From the NCBI GenBank assembly GCA_045537575.1, contig JAZSPU010000043.1, forward strand, positions 1 to 56,269: a DNA stretch of 56,269 nucleotides, given 5' to 3'. Of this stretch, positions 8,115 through 16,618 are shown in pieces. The DNA comes from SIG607 sp045537575 (GTDB lineage: Bacteria; Bacillota; Clostridia; Oscillospirales; Acutalibacteraceae). The stretch's first letter is position 1, and each line of letters starts with the position of its first letter. A program made the position numbers and the translations under genes. The notes beneath the pieces are model-generated. The model saw only the letters and a program-made list of their open reading frames with translations, was not told the DNA's origin and made no database searches.

Positions 8115-10655
8115 TTAATCTTTAGCGTCATACCAAGTCTTGCCGCAGTTAGCGTCAGCCGTAAGGGTAACGGCAAGGTTGGCGGCGTTTTTCATTTCTT
8201 TTGATAAAATTTCTTTGACTGTATTTGCATCTTGCTCTCGGCATTCAACGATAAGCTCATCGTGTACCTGAAGAATAAGACGGGCATCCTTAACCTCTTT
8301 AAGCTTCTCATAAACCTTTATCATAGCGATTTTAATAATATCGGCAGCAGACCCCTGAATAGGAGCATTACGCGCTACCCTTTCGCCAAAGGATAAAATC
8401 ATATGATTAGAGGATTTAAGCTCGGGAAGATAACGGCGCCTACCGAAAAGGGTGGTAACAAAACCGTCTTCCTTGGCATTTTTAATAACCTCTTCCATAT
8501 ATGAAGCAACCTTCGGATAAGCCGCAAGATAGCCCTTTATATAAGAGTCGGCTTCCTTCCTTGATACCCCTATATCCTTGCCGAGAGAAAAAGCGCCGAT
8601 TCCGTAAACAATACCGAAGTTTACCGCTTTTGCTCTGCTTCTTAAAGTGGGGGTAATCATATCGGTGGGTAAACCGAAAACCTGCGAAGCGGTCAGAGTG
8701 TGAATGTCCTCGCCGCTAAGGAAGGCATTTATCATATTTTCGTCACCTGAAATAGAGGCTAAAACACGAAGCTCTATCTGGCTGTAGTCGGCATCGCACA
8801 GAACAAAGCCTTCCTTTGCGGTAAAGAATTTACGCAGACGCTTTCCTTCCTCGCTTCTTACGGGAATGTTTTGTAAATTAGGCTCAAGTGAGCTTATTCT
8901 TCCCGTTCTTGTTTCGGTTTGGTTAAAGGTGGAGTGTATTCTTCCATCCTCGCCAATGGCTGTAACAAGTCCGTCGCAATAGGTTGATTTTAATTTTGTA
9001 AGCTGACGGTATATAAGCAGTTTTTCAACGGCGGGATGCTCATATTTAAGTCCTTCAAGTATCTCTGCCGAGGTAGAGTAGCCGCTCTTTGTCTTTTTGC
9101 CGCCGGGAAGCTTTAAATCTTCAAAAAGGGCAATTCCCAACTGCTTGGGGGAATTAAGATTAAGCTCATAACCGATAAGAGCGTAGATTTCCTTTTGTAA
9201 TTCTTCACATCTTTCTTTAAGTTCCTCGCCCATCTTTAAAAGACCGTCTTTGTCAACCAAAACTCCGCTTAACTCCATTGAAGCTAAGACTTTGGCAAGA
9301 GGCAGTTCGATTTTTGTAAGAAGCTCAGCCTGTCCTGTTTTATCAAGTTCGTCCTTTAAGGCGTCACAAATAGGAGCGTGAAGTACGGCGGTGCGTATAA
9401 GAGAGTCGGTGTTTTCTTTTAAATTCGGCTCGGCAACGTGGTATCTTCCCATAAGCCTGTCAATATCATAGGAAGAACCCGAGGCATCGGCAAGATAGCC
9501 TGCAAGCAAACTGTCAAAAACCACGTTTTTAAGATTTATACCCTTTGTTATACAGTAACGGTAGAGACTCTTGCAGTCATAAACCCTTTTTTCGTTTTCG
9601 CTTTCTAAAATTTCTTTTAATTTATCGCTGTTTACGTTAAAAACCGAAACAAAATCATCCGATAAAACGGCAACCCTTTCGCCGTCAAAGGCAATATCTA
9701 AAATTCCCGTTATTTTAAAAGCATCGTTTTCGGTAATTGTTATATTACGGCTTTCGGCTAAATCAATGCTTTCCTGACTTTGACGGGGAGCAATTCCCAT
9801 ACTGTCCATAAGTCTGAAAAGCTCAAGGTCGGTCATAAAGGCGGCAAGACTGTCTTCATCCTGCGCTTTCGGTAAATAATCCTTTAAATTTTTTGAAACG
9901 GGAGCATCTCTTGAAATAGTGCCTAAAAATTTACTTAAAACAGCGCTTTCCTTGTCGGCAATAAGCTTTGCCCTTACGCTGTCCTTTATATCAGCGCTGT
10001 CAATATTTTGGTAAAGTGTGTCAACCGAGCCGAATCTTTTAATAAGATCGGTGGCGGTTTTTTCTCCTACACCAGACACACCTGGGATGTGGTCGCTTTG
10101 ATCCCCCATAAGAGCCTTAAGCTCTATCATCTGATTGGGGGTAAGACCGTATTTTTCAAAAAGCGCGGCTTTGTCAAAGTGAACAATTTCGGGTTTACCT
10201 GCCTTGGTAGATGAAAGCAGAACCTTTACGTTATCGCTTATTAGCTGTAAGGAGTCTCTGTCTCCCGTAGCAATAACGCAGGTATCCCCATTTTCCTCGG
10301 CAGCGTAGGCTAAAGTGCCCAAAATATCGTCAGCCTCAAAGCCGGGAGCCTCTAATACGTGATAGCCGTAGAGATTAAGCCACTCCTTTAAAAGCGGAAT
10401 TTGTTCTCTGAGTTCCTCGGGCATAGGCTTTCTGCCTGCTTTATATTCGCTGTATTTTTCGTGACGGAAGGTGGGAACCTTTACGTCAAAGGCAACGGCA
10501 ACGCCGTCGGGAGATTCCTCAGCAACAAGTTTGTTTAAAATATTTATAAAACCATAAACGGCATTGGTATGCACTCCTTTGGAAGTGGAAAGGAGACGAA
10601 TACCGTAAAAGGCTCTGTTAATTATGCTGTTTCCGTCTATAGCTAAAAGTTTCAT
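8115..10655 (-). CDS. polA: DNA polymerase I
   Basis: An 846-residue family A polymerase. Residues 1 to about 290 form the 5'-3' flap exonuclease (FEADDILGTL, GDQSDHIPGV). The middle region has the 3'-5' exonuclease fold, but the first acidic motif (ILDIAFDGE in place of FDTET) lacks the DxE metal ligands, so proofreading is probably absent, as in Bacillus and Thermus enzymes. The polymerase motifs are intact: motif A DADYSQIELR, motif B RSRAKAVNFGIVYG, motif C QVHDELIVE. It works in Okazaki fragment maturation and excision repair. It is the first gene of the long minus-strand run and has its own promoter at 10693-10721 and a GGAG ribosome binding site. Confidence 0.97.
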   Translation of the reverse strand: MKLLAIDGNSIINRAFYGIRLLSTSKGVHTNAVYGFINILNKLVAEESPDGVAVAFDVKVPTFRHEKYSEYKAGRKPMPEELREQIPLLKEWLNLYGYHVLEAPGFEADDILGTLAYAAEENGDTCVIATGDRDSLQLISDNVKVLLSSTKAGKPEIVHFDKAALFEKYGLTPNQMIELKALMGDQSDHIPGVSGVGEKTATDLIKRFGSVDTLYQNIDSADIKDSVRAKLIADKESAVLSKFLGTISRDAPVSKNLKDYLPKAQDEDSLAAFMTDLELFRLMDSMGIAPRQSQESIDLAESRNITITENDAFKITGILDIAFDGERVAVLSDDFVSVFNVNSDKLKEILESENEKRVYDCKSLYRYCITKGINLKNVVFDSLLAGYLADASGSSYDIDRLMGRYHVAEPNLKENTDSLIRTAVLHAPICDALKDELDKTGQAELLTKIELPLAKVLASMELSGVLVDKDGLLKMGEELKERCEELQKEIYALIGYELNLNSPKQLGIALFEDLKLPGGKKTKSGYSTSAEILEGLKYEHPAVEKLLIYRQLTKLKSTYCDGLVTAIGEDGRIHSTFNQTETRTGRISSLEPNLQNIPVRSEEGKRLRKFFTAKEGFVLCDADYSQIELRVLASISGDENMINAFLSGEDIHTLTASQVFGLPTDMITPTLRSRAKAVNFGIVYGIGAFSLGKDIGVSRKEADSYIKGYLAAYPKVASYMEEVIKNAKEDGFVTTLFGRRRYLPELKSSNHMILSFGERVARNAPIQGSAADIIKIAMIKVYEKLKEVKDARLILQVHDELIVECREQDANTVKEILSKEMKNAANLAVTLTADANCGKTWYDAKD

Positions 10656-10692
10656 AATCTGTACTCCGTAAACACAAAATAAGTCAATATAT

Positions 10693-10721
10693 ATTATAAC
10701 AAGAAATTATATATTTGTCAT
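10693..10721 (-). promoter_or_regulatory. sigma-A promoter for polA and the minus-strand operon
   Basis: Read on the minus strand: ATGACA (10721-10716), 17 bp, then TATAAT (10698-10693), preceded by TGT. Transcription would start about 35 bp before the polA ATG. No other clear promoter is seen down to 103, so it may drive all ten genes. Confidence 0.7.
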
Positions 10722-10746
10722 CAGTTTTTTAAATAAATTTTCAAAT

Positions 10747-10774
10747 TTGACATATTTTAAAAAGATGATATAAT
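10747..10774 (+). promoter_or_regulatory. sigma-A promoter for dusB, start site next to the ATG
   Basis: TTGACA at 10747-10752, 16 bp spacer, TATAAT at 10769-10774. The usual 6-7 bp discriminator puts the transcript start at 10780-10782, only 2-4 bases before the dusB ATG at 10784. No Shine-Dalgarno is present in the gap. Confidence 0.75.
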
Positions 10775-10783
10775 TATATCGTT

Positions 10784-11752
10784 ATGAAAATAGGAAATTT
10801 AGAAATCGGCGGCTATGCCGCACTTGCGCCCATGGCAGGTGTCGCCGACCGCGCAATGCGTGAAATTTGTATTGATTTGGGCGCAGGCTATACTGTGGGA
10901 GAGCTTACAAGCGCCAAGGGAGTAAGCCGTCAGGATAAAAAAAGCGCGGCTCTGCTTTTTTGCGGTCAAAAGGAGCGCCCCTTTGCTTCTCAGCTTTTCG
11001 GAAGCGATCCCGTTTCTATGGGGGAAGCGGCAAAATATGCCGAGCAGTTAGCCCCCGATTTTATTGACATAAATATGGGCTGTCCCGCTCCTAAGGTTGC
11101 AGGTCACGGCGGCGGAAGTGCGCTTATGAAGGATTTAACCCTTGCGGGAAAAATTATTGAAGCGGTGGTAAATGCCGTAAATATTCCCGTAACTGTAAAA
11201 ATGCGAACGGGCTGGGATGAAAACAGCCTTTGCGCTCCGCTTCTTGCCGAAATTGCCGAAAAATGCGGCGCAAGTGCAGTAACGGTTCACGGCAGAACAC
11301 GTCAGCAGATGTATGCCCCCGGTGTCAATATTGATATTATCCGCAATGTTAAGGAAAGGGTAAAGATTCCCGTAATTGCCAATGGTGATATAACCGACTT
11401 TGCCTCTGCCAAGAATATGAAGGAAAAAACGGGCTGTGACTATCTCTTGGTGGGCAGGGGCGCAATGGGAAATCCCTTTGTGTTCAGAGAAATAAATGCA
11501 GGATTTTCCGGAGAGGAAATTCCCGTTTTTTCCCTTAAAGAGCGTCTGGAAATGCTAAAAAAACAGGTTGAGCTTATGGTGGAGTATAAGGGAGAAAGAA
11601 CGGCTATGCTGGAAAGCCGAAAACACGCTTCTTGGTACATAAAGGGTATGCGTGGAGCCGCCGCTATGCGAAGAATGTGCGGAGAAATATCCTCTATGAG
11701 CGATATTGAAAGAATAATAGAAAAAGCCCTTGAAGTAAGCGAAGGAATGTGA
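10784..11752 (+). CDS. dusB: tRNA-dihydrouridine synthase (DusB type)
   Basis: A 322-residue FMN-dependent TIM-barrel reductase that converts uridine to dihydrouridine in the tRNA D-loop. Family marks are the N-terminal LAPMAGVADRAMR, the DINMGCPAPKV segment carrying the catalytic Cys, TVKMRTGW, VTVHGRTR, and the phosphate-binding NGDI and GRGAMGNPF loops. The start at 10784 aligns with the usual DusB N-terminus (MKIGNLEIGG), so there is little room for a longer leader, and the mRNA appears leaderless. The downstream yebC-type gene begins 52 bp later with no distinct promoter, suggesting cotranscription. Confidence 0.94.
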   Translation: MKIGNLEIGGYAALAPMAGVADRAMREICIDLGAGYTVGELTSAKGVSRQDKKSAALLFCGQKERPFASQLFGSDPVSMGEAAKYAEQLAPDFIDINMGCPAPKVAGHGGGSALMKDLTLAGKIIEAVVNAVNIPVTVKMRTGWDENSLCAPLLAEIAEKCGASAVTVHGRTRQQMYAPGVNIDIIRNVKERVKIPVIANGDITDFASAKNMKEKTGCDYLLVGRGAMGNPFVFREINAGFSGEEIPVFSLKERLEMLKKQVELMVEYKGERTAMLESRKHASWYIKGMRGAAAMRRMCGEISSMSDIERIIEKALEVSEGM

Positions 11753-11804
11753 TAAAATACTCTAGGCTTTAAAAAAGATAAAATTTCCGAAAGGACTGTA
11801 AAAT

Positions 11805-12536
11805 ATGTCAGGACACAGTAAATGGAACAATATTAAACGTAAAAAGGAAAAGACCGATGCCGCAAAGGCTAAAATCTTTACCAAAATGGGAAGAGAGATT
11901 GCCGTAGTTGTAAAACAGGGCGGCCCTAACCCTGCTGAAAACAGCAAACTTAAAGACGTTATTGCTAAGGCAAAGGCTGCAAACGTTCCCAACGAAAACA
12001 TCGAACGTATTATTAAAAAGGCTGCAGGCGAAGGCGATGCCAATAACTATGAAGAGCTTATTTACGAGGGTTACGGCCCCGGCGGAGTTGCCTGTATTGT
12101 TGAAGCTCTTACCGATAACCGCAACCGTACCGCAGGCGAAATGAGACACTATTTTGATAAATGCGGCGGTAATCTCGGTCAGGCAGGAAGCGTTTCCTTT
12201 ATGTTTGACCGCAAGGGACAAATCGTTATCGAAGCCGAAGACCTTGACGAAGATACCGTAATGATGGATGCGCTGGATGCAGGCGCTGAAGATTTTTCAG
12301 CCGAAGAAGATGTATTTGAAATCATTACCGCTCCTAACGATTTAGGCGCAGTAAGAGATGCTTTAGAAGAAAAGGGCTACTCCTTTGTTTCTGCCGAGGT
12401 TGCTTATATTCCTCAGACCATGACCGCCTTGGATGATGAGACAATGTGCGAAAAAATGGAAAAGCTTATTGATATGATGGACGAAAACGAAGACGTTCAG
12501 GCATTCTGGCACAACTGGGAAATGCCCGAAGAATAA
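11805..12536 (+). CDS. YebC/PmpR (TACO1) family protein
   Basis: A 243-residue protein with the canonical start GHSKWNNIKRKK and the three-domain length of the family. Members were long called transcriptional regulators; work on TACO1 and bacterial YebC paralogues supports a role in relieving ribosome stalling, so either description may apply. The C-terminal third is acidic (DMMDENEDVQAFWHN), as is common. AAAGGA precedes the ATG by 9 bp. A strong terminator ends the dusB-yebC unit just downstream. Confidence 0.93.
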   Translation: MSGHSKWNNIKRKKEKTDAAKAKIFTKMGREIAVVVKQGGPNPAENSKLKDVIAKAKAANVPNENIERIIKKAAGEGDANNYEELIYEGYGPGGVACIVEALTDNRNRTAGEMRHYFDKCGGNLGQAGSVSFMFDRKGQIVIEAEDLDEDTVMMDALDAGAEDFSAEEDVFEIITAPNDLGAVRDALEEKGYSFVSAEVAYIPQTMTALDDETMCEKMEKLIDMMDENEDVQAFWHNWEMPEE

Positions 12537-12556
12537 AAACGAAATAACATATTCAC

Positions 12557-12588
12557 AAGAGACACTTCGGTGTCTCTTTTTTCTTTTT
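12557..12588 (+). terminator. intrinsic terminator after yebC
   Basis: A perfect 9-bp stem (12557-12565 with 12570-12578) closed by a UUCG tetraloop and followed by a T-rich tract. It separates the housekeeping dusB-yebC unit from the sporulation operon. Confidence 0.92.
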
Positions 12589-12591
12589 GTG

Positions 12592-12620
12592 TTCTATTTT
12601 TATTTCCTTGGACATACCAT
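12592..12620 (+). promoter_or_regulatory. sigma-E-like promoter of the spoIIIA operon
   Basis: TTCTATT (12592-12598) resembles the sigma-E -35 box and CATACCAT (12613-12620) matches seven of eight positions of the -10 consensus CATACAmT, with exactly 14 bp between, the preferred spacing. It lies 28 bp before the spoIIIAA ATG. The Bacillus spoIIIA operon is known to use mother-cell sigma-E, so position and motif agree. Confidence 0.6.
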
Positions 12621-12648
12621 ATAGTAAACAAAAAAAGGAAGGAAAAAT

Positions 12649-13578
12649 ATGAACAGAAAAGACCTTTTAATATTTGAAAAATGCCTTGATTTTATTTCGC
12701 CGAGAATAGCGGCGGTGCTTTCCTGCCTTTCGGAACAAATTAAGGCGCAAACACAGGAAATACGCCTTAAAACAGGCAAAAGCGTGTCGCTTACAATAAG
12801 GGGAAGAACCTATTTTGTCACCCCCTTCGGCAGCGTGAAAGACAGTCCCGAGGGGTGTCTTACTAACGAGAAAAAAGACCTTGAAGAAGCCTTTAGACTG
12901 CTTTGCAGAAATTCTGTTTATTCCCATATAAACGAGCTTAAAGAGGGGTATATTTCTCTGCCCTTTGGCTGTCGCGCAGGACTTGGCGGTACCTATTCAA
13001 AGGAGGGCGGAATAACAAATATATCCTCTGTGAATATCCGTATTGCAAGAGAGCTTTTCGGCTGTGCCGAAAGCCTTTTAAACCTTTCGGGCGGAGTTTT
13101 GTTTTCAGGCCCTGCGGGAAGCGGAAAAACCACCCTTATGCGTGACTATATCCGCCTTTTATCAAGCGGCAAAACAGGGGAATATAAAAGAATTTCGGTA
13201 ATTGATACCCGCGGAGAACTTGCCGCTGTTTATAACGGTATTTCCTACAATAACCTTGGTGAAAATACCGATATTTTAAATCTCTTTCCAAAGGGACAGG
13301 GCATAGAAAATGCCCTCAGAACCCTTTACCCCGATTACATTGCCTTTGATGAAATGGGCAGTGAAGAATATTCGTCGGTGGAAAGGTGCATATATTCGGG
13401 AGTTTCTATTATAACCAGCGCCCATATAGGAGATAAAAACGAAATAGTCAGAAAAGAGCATTTAAGAAAGCTTATAGAAAGCGGTGCGGTAAAAAATATT
13501 GTACTTCTTCGCTGTCCTGCGGGAAGCAAAGCGGAGATTTTTTCTGCCGATGAGGTGATTAAAAATTGTGGGCGGTAA
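12649..13578 (+). CDS. spoIIIAA: stage III sporulation protein AA, ATPase
   Basis: A 309-residue secretion-type ATPase with Walker A GPAGSGKTTLMRD near residue 157 and a downstream YIAFDEMG Walker B. It is the energy-supplying subunit of the SpoIIIA-SpoIIQ channel joining mother cell and forespore during engulfment, and it is related to type II/IV secretion ATPases. A GGAAGG ribosome binding site lies before the ATG. It is the first gene of an eight-gene operon with overlapping or nearly touching frames. Confidence 0.95.
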   Translation: MNRKDLLIFEKCLDFISPRIAAVLSCLSEQIKAQTQEIRLKTGKSVSLTIRGRTYFVTPFGSVKDSPEGCLTNEKKDLEEAFRLLCRNSVYSHINELKEGYISLPFGCRAGLGGTYSKEGGITNISSVNIRIARELFGCAESLLNLSGGVLFSGPAGSGKTTLMRDYIRLLSSGKTGEYKRISVIDTRGELAAVYNGISYNNLGENTDILNLFPKGQGIENALRTLYPDYIAFDEMGSEEYSSVERCIYSGVSIITSAHIGDKNEIVRKEHLRKLIESGAVKNIVLLRCPAGSKAEIFSADEVIKNCGR

Positions 13579-14018
13579 AACTAGTCGGCGCATTATTTTT
13601 GATTTTTTCCTGCGGTTTTATAGGGCTGAAAATGGCAAACCGCCTTAAAATAAGGGCTAAAACGCTGAGAAGCTTTTTAATCTGTCTTGACAGCATAACC
13701 GTTTATATAAGACTTTCCGATTTTCATATTGAAGAAATACTTGATAAGTGCCTTCCCGACGGAATGACGTATGACGGAAAGGGGCTTATTGCAAAGGACT
13801 CTTTATGCCTTAGAGAAGAGGACAGACAGTTAATAAACGAATTTCTTTTTGATTTGGGAATGGCAGATATTGACTGTCTTCTTAATAAATGTAAAAGCTA
13901 CAGAGAGCTCTTTTTAACCGCAATCAGTGATGCTGACAGAGACGTTTCTGAGAGATACCGTCTTTTTGCGGTATCAGGCTTTCTCTTAGGCTTAACCCTT
14001 TCTTTCTTGTGGTGGTAG
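13566..14018 (+). CDS. spoIIIAB: stage III sporulation protein AB
   Basis: A 150-residue protein anchored by an N-terminal and a C-terminal membrane segment, with a helical middle domain (GF-like), in the family order AA-AB. The start is a TTG at 13566 overlapping spoIIIAA by 13 bp. It is supported by a GAGGTGA site about 7 bp upstream and by the residues WAVKLVGALFLIFSC that begin the first membrane helix. It is a structural part of the feeding-tube channel in the mother-cell membrane. Confidence 0.92.
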   Translation: MWAVKLVGALFLIFSCGFIGLKMANRLKIRAKTLRSFLICLDSITVYIRLSDFHIEEILDKCLPDGMTYDGKGLIAKDSLCLREEDRQLINEFLFDLGMADIDCLLNKCKSYRELFLTAISDADRDVSERYRLFAVSGFLLGLTLSFLWW

Positions 14019-14019
14019 T

Positions 14020-14214
14020 ATGGACGTTGATTTTATTTTCAGGGTTGCCGCAATAGGCATTATAGTAACTGTTTTAAACCAACTGCTTGTGCGTTCGGGC
14101 AGAGAAGAACAGGCGATGATGACCACCATAGCAGGTCTTGTGGTGGTTATGCTTATGATAATTTCGGGCATAGGAGAGCTTTTCGAGACGGTAAAAACGG
14201 TGTTCGGACTATGA
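14020..14214 (+). CDS. spoIIIAC: stage III sporulation protein AC
   Basis: A 64-residue, two-helix membrane protein containing the conserved GREEQAM loop. It starts 1 bp after spoIIIAB and overlaps spoIIIAD by 4 bp (ATGA). Size, position and hydrophobic pattern are diagnostic of SpoIIIAC, a small channel subunit. Confidence 0.92.
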   Translation: MDVDFIFRVAAIGIIVTVLNQLLVRSGREEQAMMTTIAGLVVVMLMIISGIGELFETVKTVFGL

Positions 14215-14600
14215 CCTTTTTTATAAAAGCCTTGGGGATAGGTCTTGTGACGGTGGCTTCATCTCTTCTCATAAAGCCAAGCCGTCCCGAATTTTCCTTT
14301 TTTATAAGCCTGACGGGAACACTTATCGTTTTTCTTATTTGTATAAAAGAAATTGAAAGCTATCTATCCAGCTTTTTGGGACTTCTCTTTGATGCGGGAT
14401 TTAATGCAGGATATTTTTCGGTGGCTTTAAAGGCGGTGGGAATAGGATATATAACCGAATTTGCCGCCGATACAGCAAGTGATAGCGGATTAAACGGCCT
14501 TGCTTCAAAAATTTCTCTTGCAGGGCGAACCCTTCTTTTTATTGTTGCCCTGCCTGTTATAAAAGACCTTTTAAGCCTTGCGGTAAGACTGGTGGAATAA
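14211..14600 (+). CDS. spoIIIAD: stage III sporulation protein AD
   Basis: A 129-residue polytopic membrane protein with the family segment VGIGYITEFAADTASDSG, which is shared with SpoIIIAC-like proteins. It is translationally coupled to both neighbours through ATGA and TAATG overlaps. It is a membrane component of the SpoIIIA complex. Confidence 0.93.
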   Translation: MTFFIKALGIGLVTVASSLLIKPSRPEFSFFISLTGTLIVFLICIKEIESYLSSFLGLLFDAGFNAGYFSVALKAVGIGYITEFAADTASDSGLNGLASKISLAGRTLLFIVALPVIKDLLSLAVRLVE

Positions 14601-15670
14601 TGAAAATTTTTAGAATAATCTGCCTGATTTTTTGCTTAGTAATAATATTTTCCATAAATGCTTATGCCGAGGGGGAGAATAGTACCTATTCCCTTATTCC
14701 CGAGGAAGAAAGGGAGATTTTAAACCAATACGGACTAAATGAAGAAATGCTTTCCGAAAGCCTTGATACAAAAGGATTTTTCTCACTTTTAAAAAACTTT
14801 TTTAAAGAGGGCATAAAATCGCCCTTCTCGGTTTTTCTGAAAAGTCTGGCAACCGTTATTGTGGCTGCTATGCTGGTCAGCTACTGTGAAGAGGGAAAAA
14901 CTTCATTAGCGGTGGAAAGTGTATGCGCCCTTTCCTGCGCCCTTGTGCTTACCGTTCCGCTTTATGAAATTATAGCCGCTTCAAAGGAAGCGCTTAAGGG
15001 AGCCACCATGTTTATTACCTCTTCGCTTCCCGTTTTTGCTTCAATGAAGGCAGCTGCCGGAAAAAGCGTTTCGGTGACCGGCGGAGCAGGGGTGCTTCTT
15101 ATTGCCTGTCAGGTATTAAGCTACCTTTGTTCCTTTGTTATAGCCCCCTTTATGAACGGATATCTGTCCCTTGCGGTCTGCTCGTCCTTCGGGGTGCAAA
15201 ATAAGGCATCGGGCATTATAAACGGCATAAAAAAAGCGGCTATGTGGTTTTTATCGTTGTGCGCTTCGGTTTTTGTTTTTATACTTTCATCAAAATCGGT
15301 GCTGGGCAAAACCGCCGATACCGTCGCCTTAAAAACCGCCAAATACGTTCTCGGCTCTTTTGTGCCCGTTGTAGGTTCAACACTCAGCGAATCGGCTTCA
15401 AGCGTTGCCGCAAGTCTTTCGGCTGTGTCGGGCGGTATAGGAATGTATATAATTATAGGTCTTATAATTCTTATATTGCCCTTACTTATAGAGCTTCTTT
15501 GTTGGAAACTGGCACTAATTCTTTTAAGTAATACTGCGTCGCTTTTTTCGGCAAATGCCGTAAAGAACTTAAGCGAAGCGGTAGAAAACGTAATTTCTCT
15601 GCTACTGGGCTTTCTTATTTTATCGGTCTGCCTTTTTATTATTTCGGTAGGGGTGCTTATATCACTTTGA
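14600..15670 (+). CDS. spoIIIAE: stage III sporulation protein AE
   Basis: A 356-residue protein with a cleavable or anchoring N-terminal hydrophobic stretch (IICLIFCLVIIFSINAYA), then about eight membrane helices, the largest membrane subunit of the SpoIIIA complex. The length is slightly below the Bacillus protein. The start overlaps the spoIIIAD stop (TAATG). Confidence 0.93.
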   Translation: MKIFRIICLIFCLVIIFSINAYAEGENSTYSLIPEEEREILNQYGLNEEMLSESLDTKGFFSLLKNFFKEGIKSPFSVFLKSLATVIVAAMLVSYCEEGKTSLAVESVCALSCALVLTVPLYEIIAASKEALKGATMFITSSLPVFASMKAAAGKSVSVTGGAGVLLIACQVLSYLCSFVIAPFMNGYLSLAVCSSFGVQNKASGIINGIKKAAMWFLSLCASVFVFILSSKSVLGKTADTVALKTAKYVLGSFVPVVGSTLSESASSVAASLSAVSGGIGMYIIIGLIILILPLLIELLCWKLALILLSNTASLFSANAVKNLSEAVENVISLLLGFLILSVCLFIISVGVLISL

Positions 15671-16080
15671 AAACGCTTATTTTAAATGTTTCGGTTATTT
15701 GCGTTGCATATTCAATGCTGAATTTTCTCCCAATTTTAAAACGGTCTGCAAAAATGCAGAACTTCGTTTTTTCTTTGTGCTTTTTAGCATCCTTTTTATC
15801 GGCTTTATCTCTTGTTTCCTTTTCGGATATTTCCTTACCCGCTTTGTCTGATGAAGCAGAGCTTTATTCCTATAATGAGGAAGCTTTTTGTATGGCTATA
15901 GGGGATATGCTGAAAAAAGAAAGCATAGAGTATGAAAAAATTGAAGCAGACACTACTGAAAACCAAGATAAAAGCATAAATATAAATAAAATCACTGTTT
16001 TCGGCTGCAGTGACGTAGAAAAATGCAAAAATCTTATAGAAAAAAATACGGGACTAGGGGAAGTCTATGTTTATGAATAA
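15667..16080 (+). CDS. spoIIIAF: stage III sporulation protein AF
   Basis: A 137-residue protein with two membrane helices (about residues 3-22 and 32-52) followed by a soluble ring-building domain. The TTG start at 15667 overlaps the spoIIIAE stop (TTGA). Sequence similarity in this family is weak, so identification rests mainly on operon order between AE and AG plus topology. Confidence 0.88.
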   Translation: MKTLILNVSVICVAYSMLNFLPILKRSAKMQNFVFSLCFLASFLSALSLVSFSDISLPALSDEAELYSYNEEAFCMAIGDMLKKESIEYEKIEADTTENQDKSININKITVFGCSDVEKCKNLIEKNTGLGEVYVYE

Positions 16081-16618
16081 AGAAAAAATGCTTTCTTTTA
16101 TTAAAAAGTATGTGGGCTCAAAAAGCCTTGTTATCATTGGTATAATCGGCATAGTTTTAATAGGACTTTCATCCTTTATCCCCGAAAAACAGACAAAAGA
16201 AATCAAGGAAAAAAGCGTAGATATTTCTACCGAGCAATATAAAGAAGAACTGGAAAAACAGATAAAAGAAATAGCGGTCAGCATTTCGGGGGATAAAAAA
16301 ACAAAGGTTATCATTACCCTTGAAACCTCGGTAAGACGGGAATATGCAGGGGAAAGTCAGAATATAAGCGGTGAAAAAAGTACCGAAAAGGGAACTGAAA
16401 CAAGCGGTACGGTAAAGGAAAAAGCTATTACTGTTAAAAAATCCGACGGAAGCGAAGAGGCGCTTTTAATTACGGAATATATGCCACAGATAAGAGGGGT
16501 GGCGATAGTCACGGATGTGGGCGGCAACGAGGGAATAAAAACGGCAATACGCGACGCGGTAACGGCGGCGCTGGGCATTACATCAAAAAGAGTATATATT
16601 GGAGGTTATTCAGGGTGA
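16067..16618 (+). CDS. spoIIIAG: stage III sporulation protein AG
   Basis: A 183-residue bitopic protein: N-terminal helix (VIIGIIGIVLIGLSSF), then an extracytoplasmic ring-building domain with the conserved end VTAALGITSKRVYIGG. SpoIIIAG forms a large ring in the intermembrane space. The frame overlaps spoIIIAF by 14 bp; an internal ATG at 16073 is an equally possible start. Confidence 0.93.
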   Translation: MFMNKEKMLSFIKKYVGSKSLVIIGIIGIVLIGLSSFIPEKQTKEIKEKSVDISTEQYKEELEKQIKEIAVSISGDKKTKVIITLETSVRREYAGESQNISGEKSTEKGTETSGTVKEKAITVKKSDGSEEALLITEYMPQIRGVAIVTDVGGNEGIKTAIRDAVTAALGITSKRVYIGGYSG

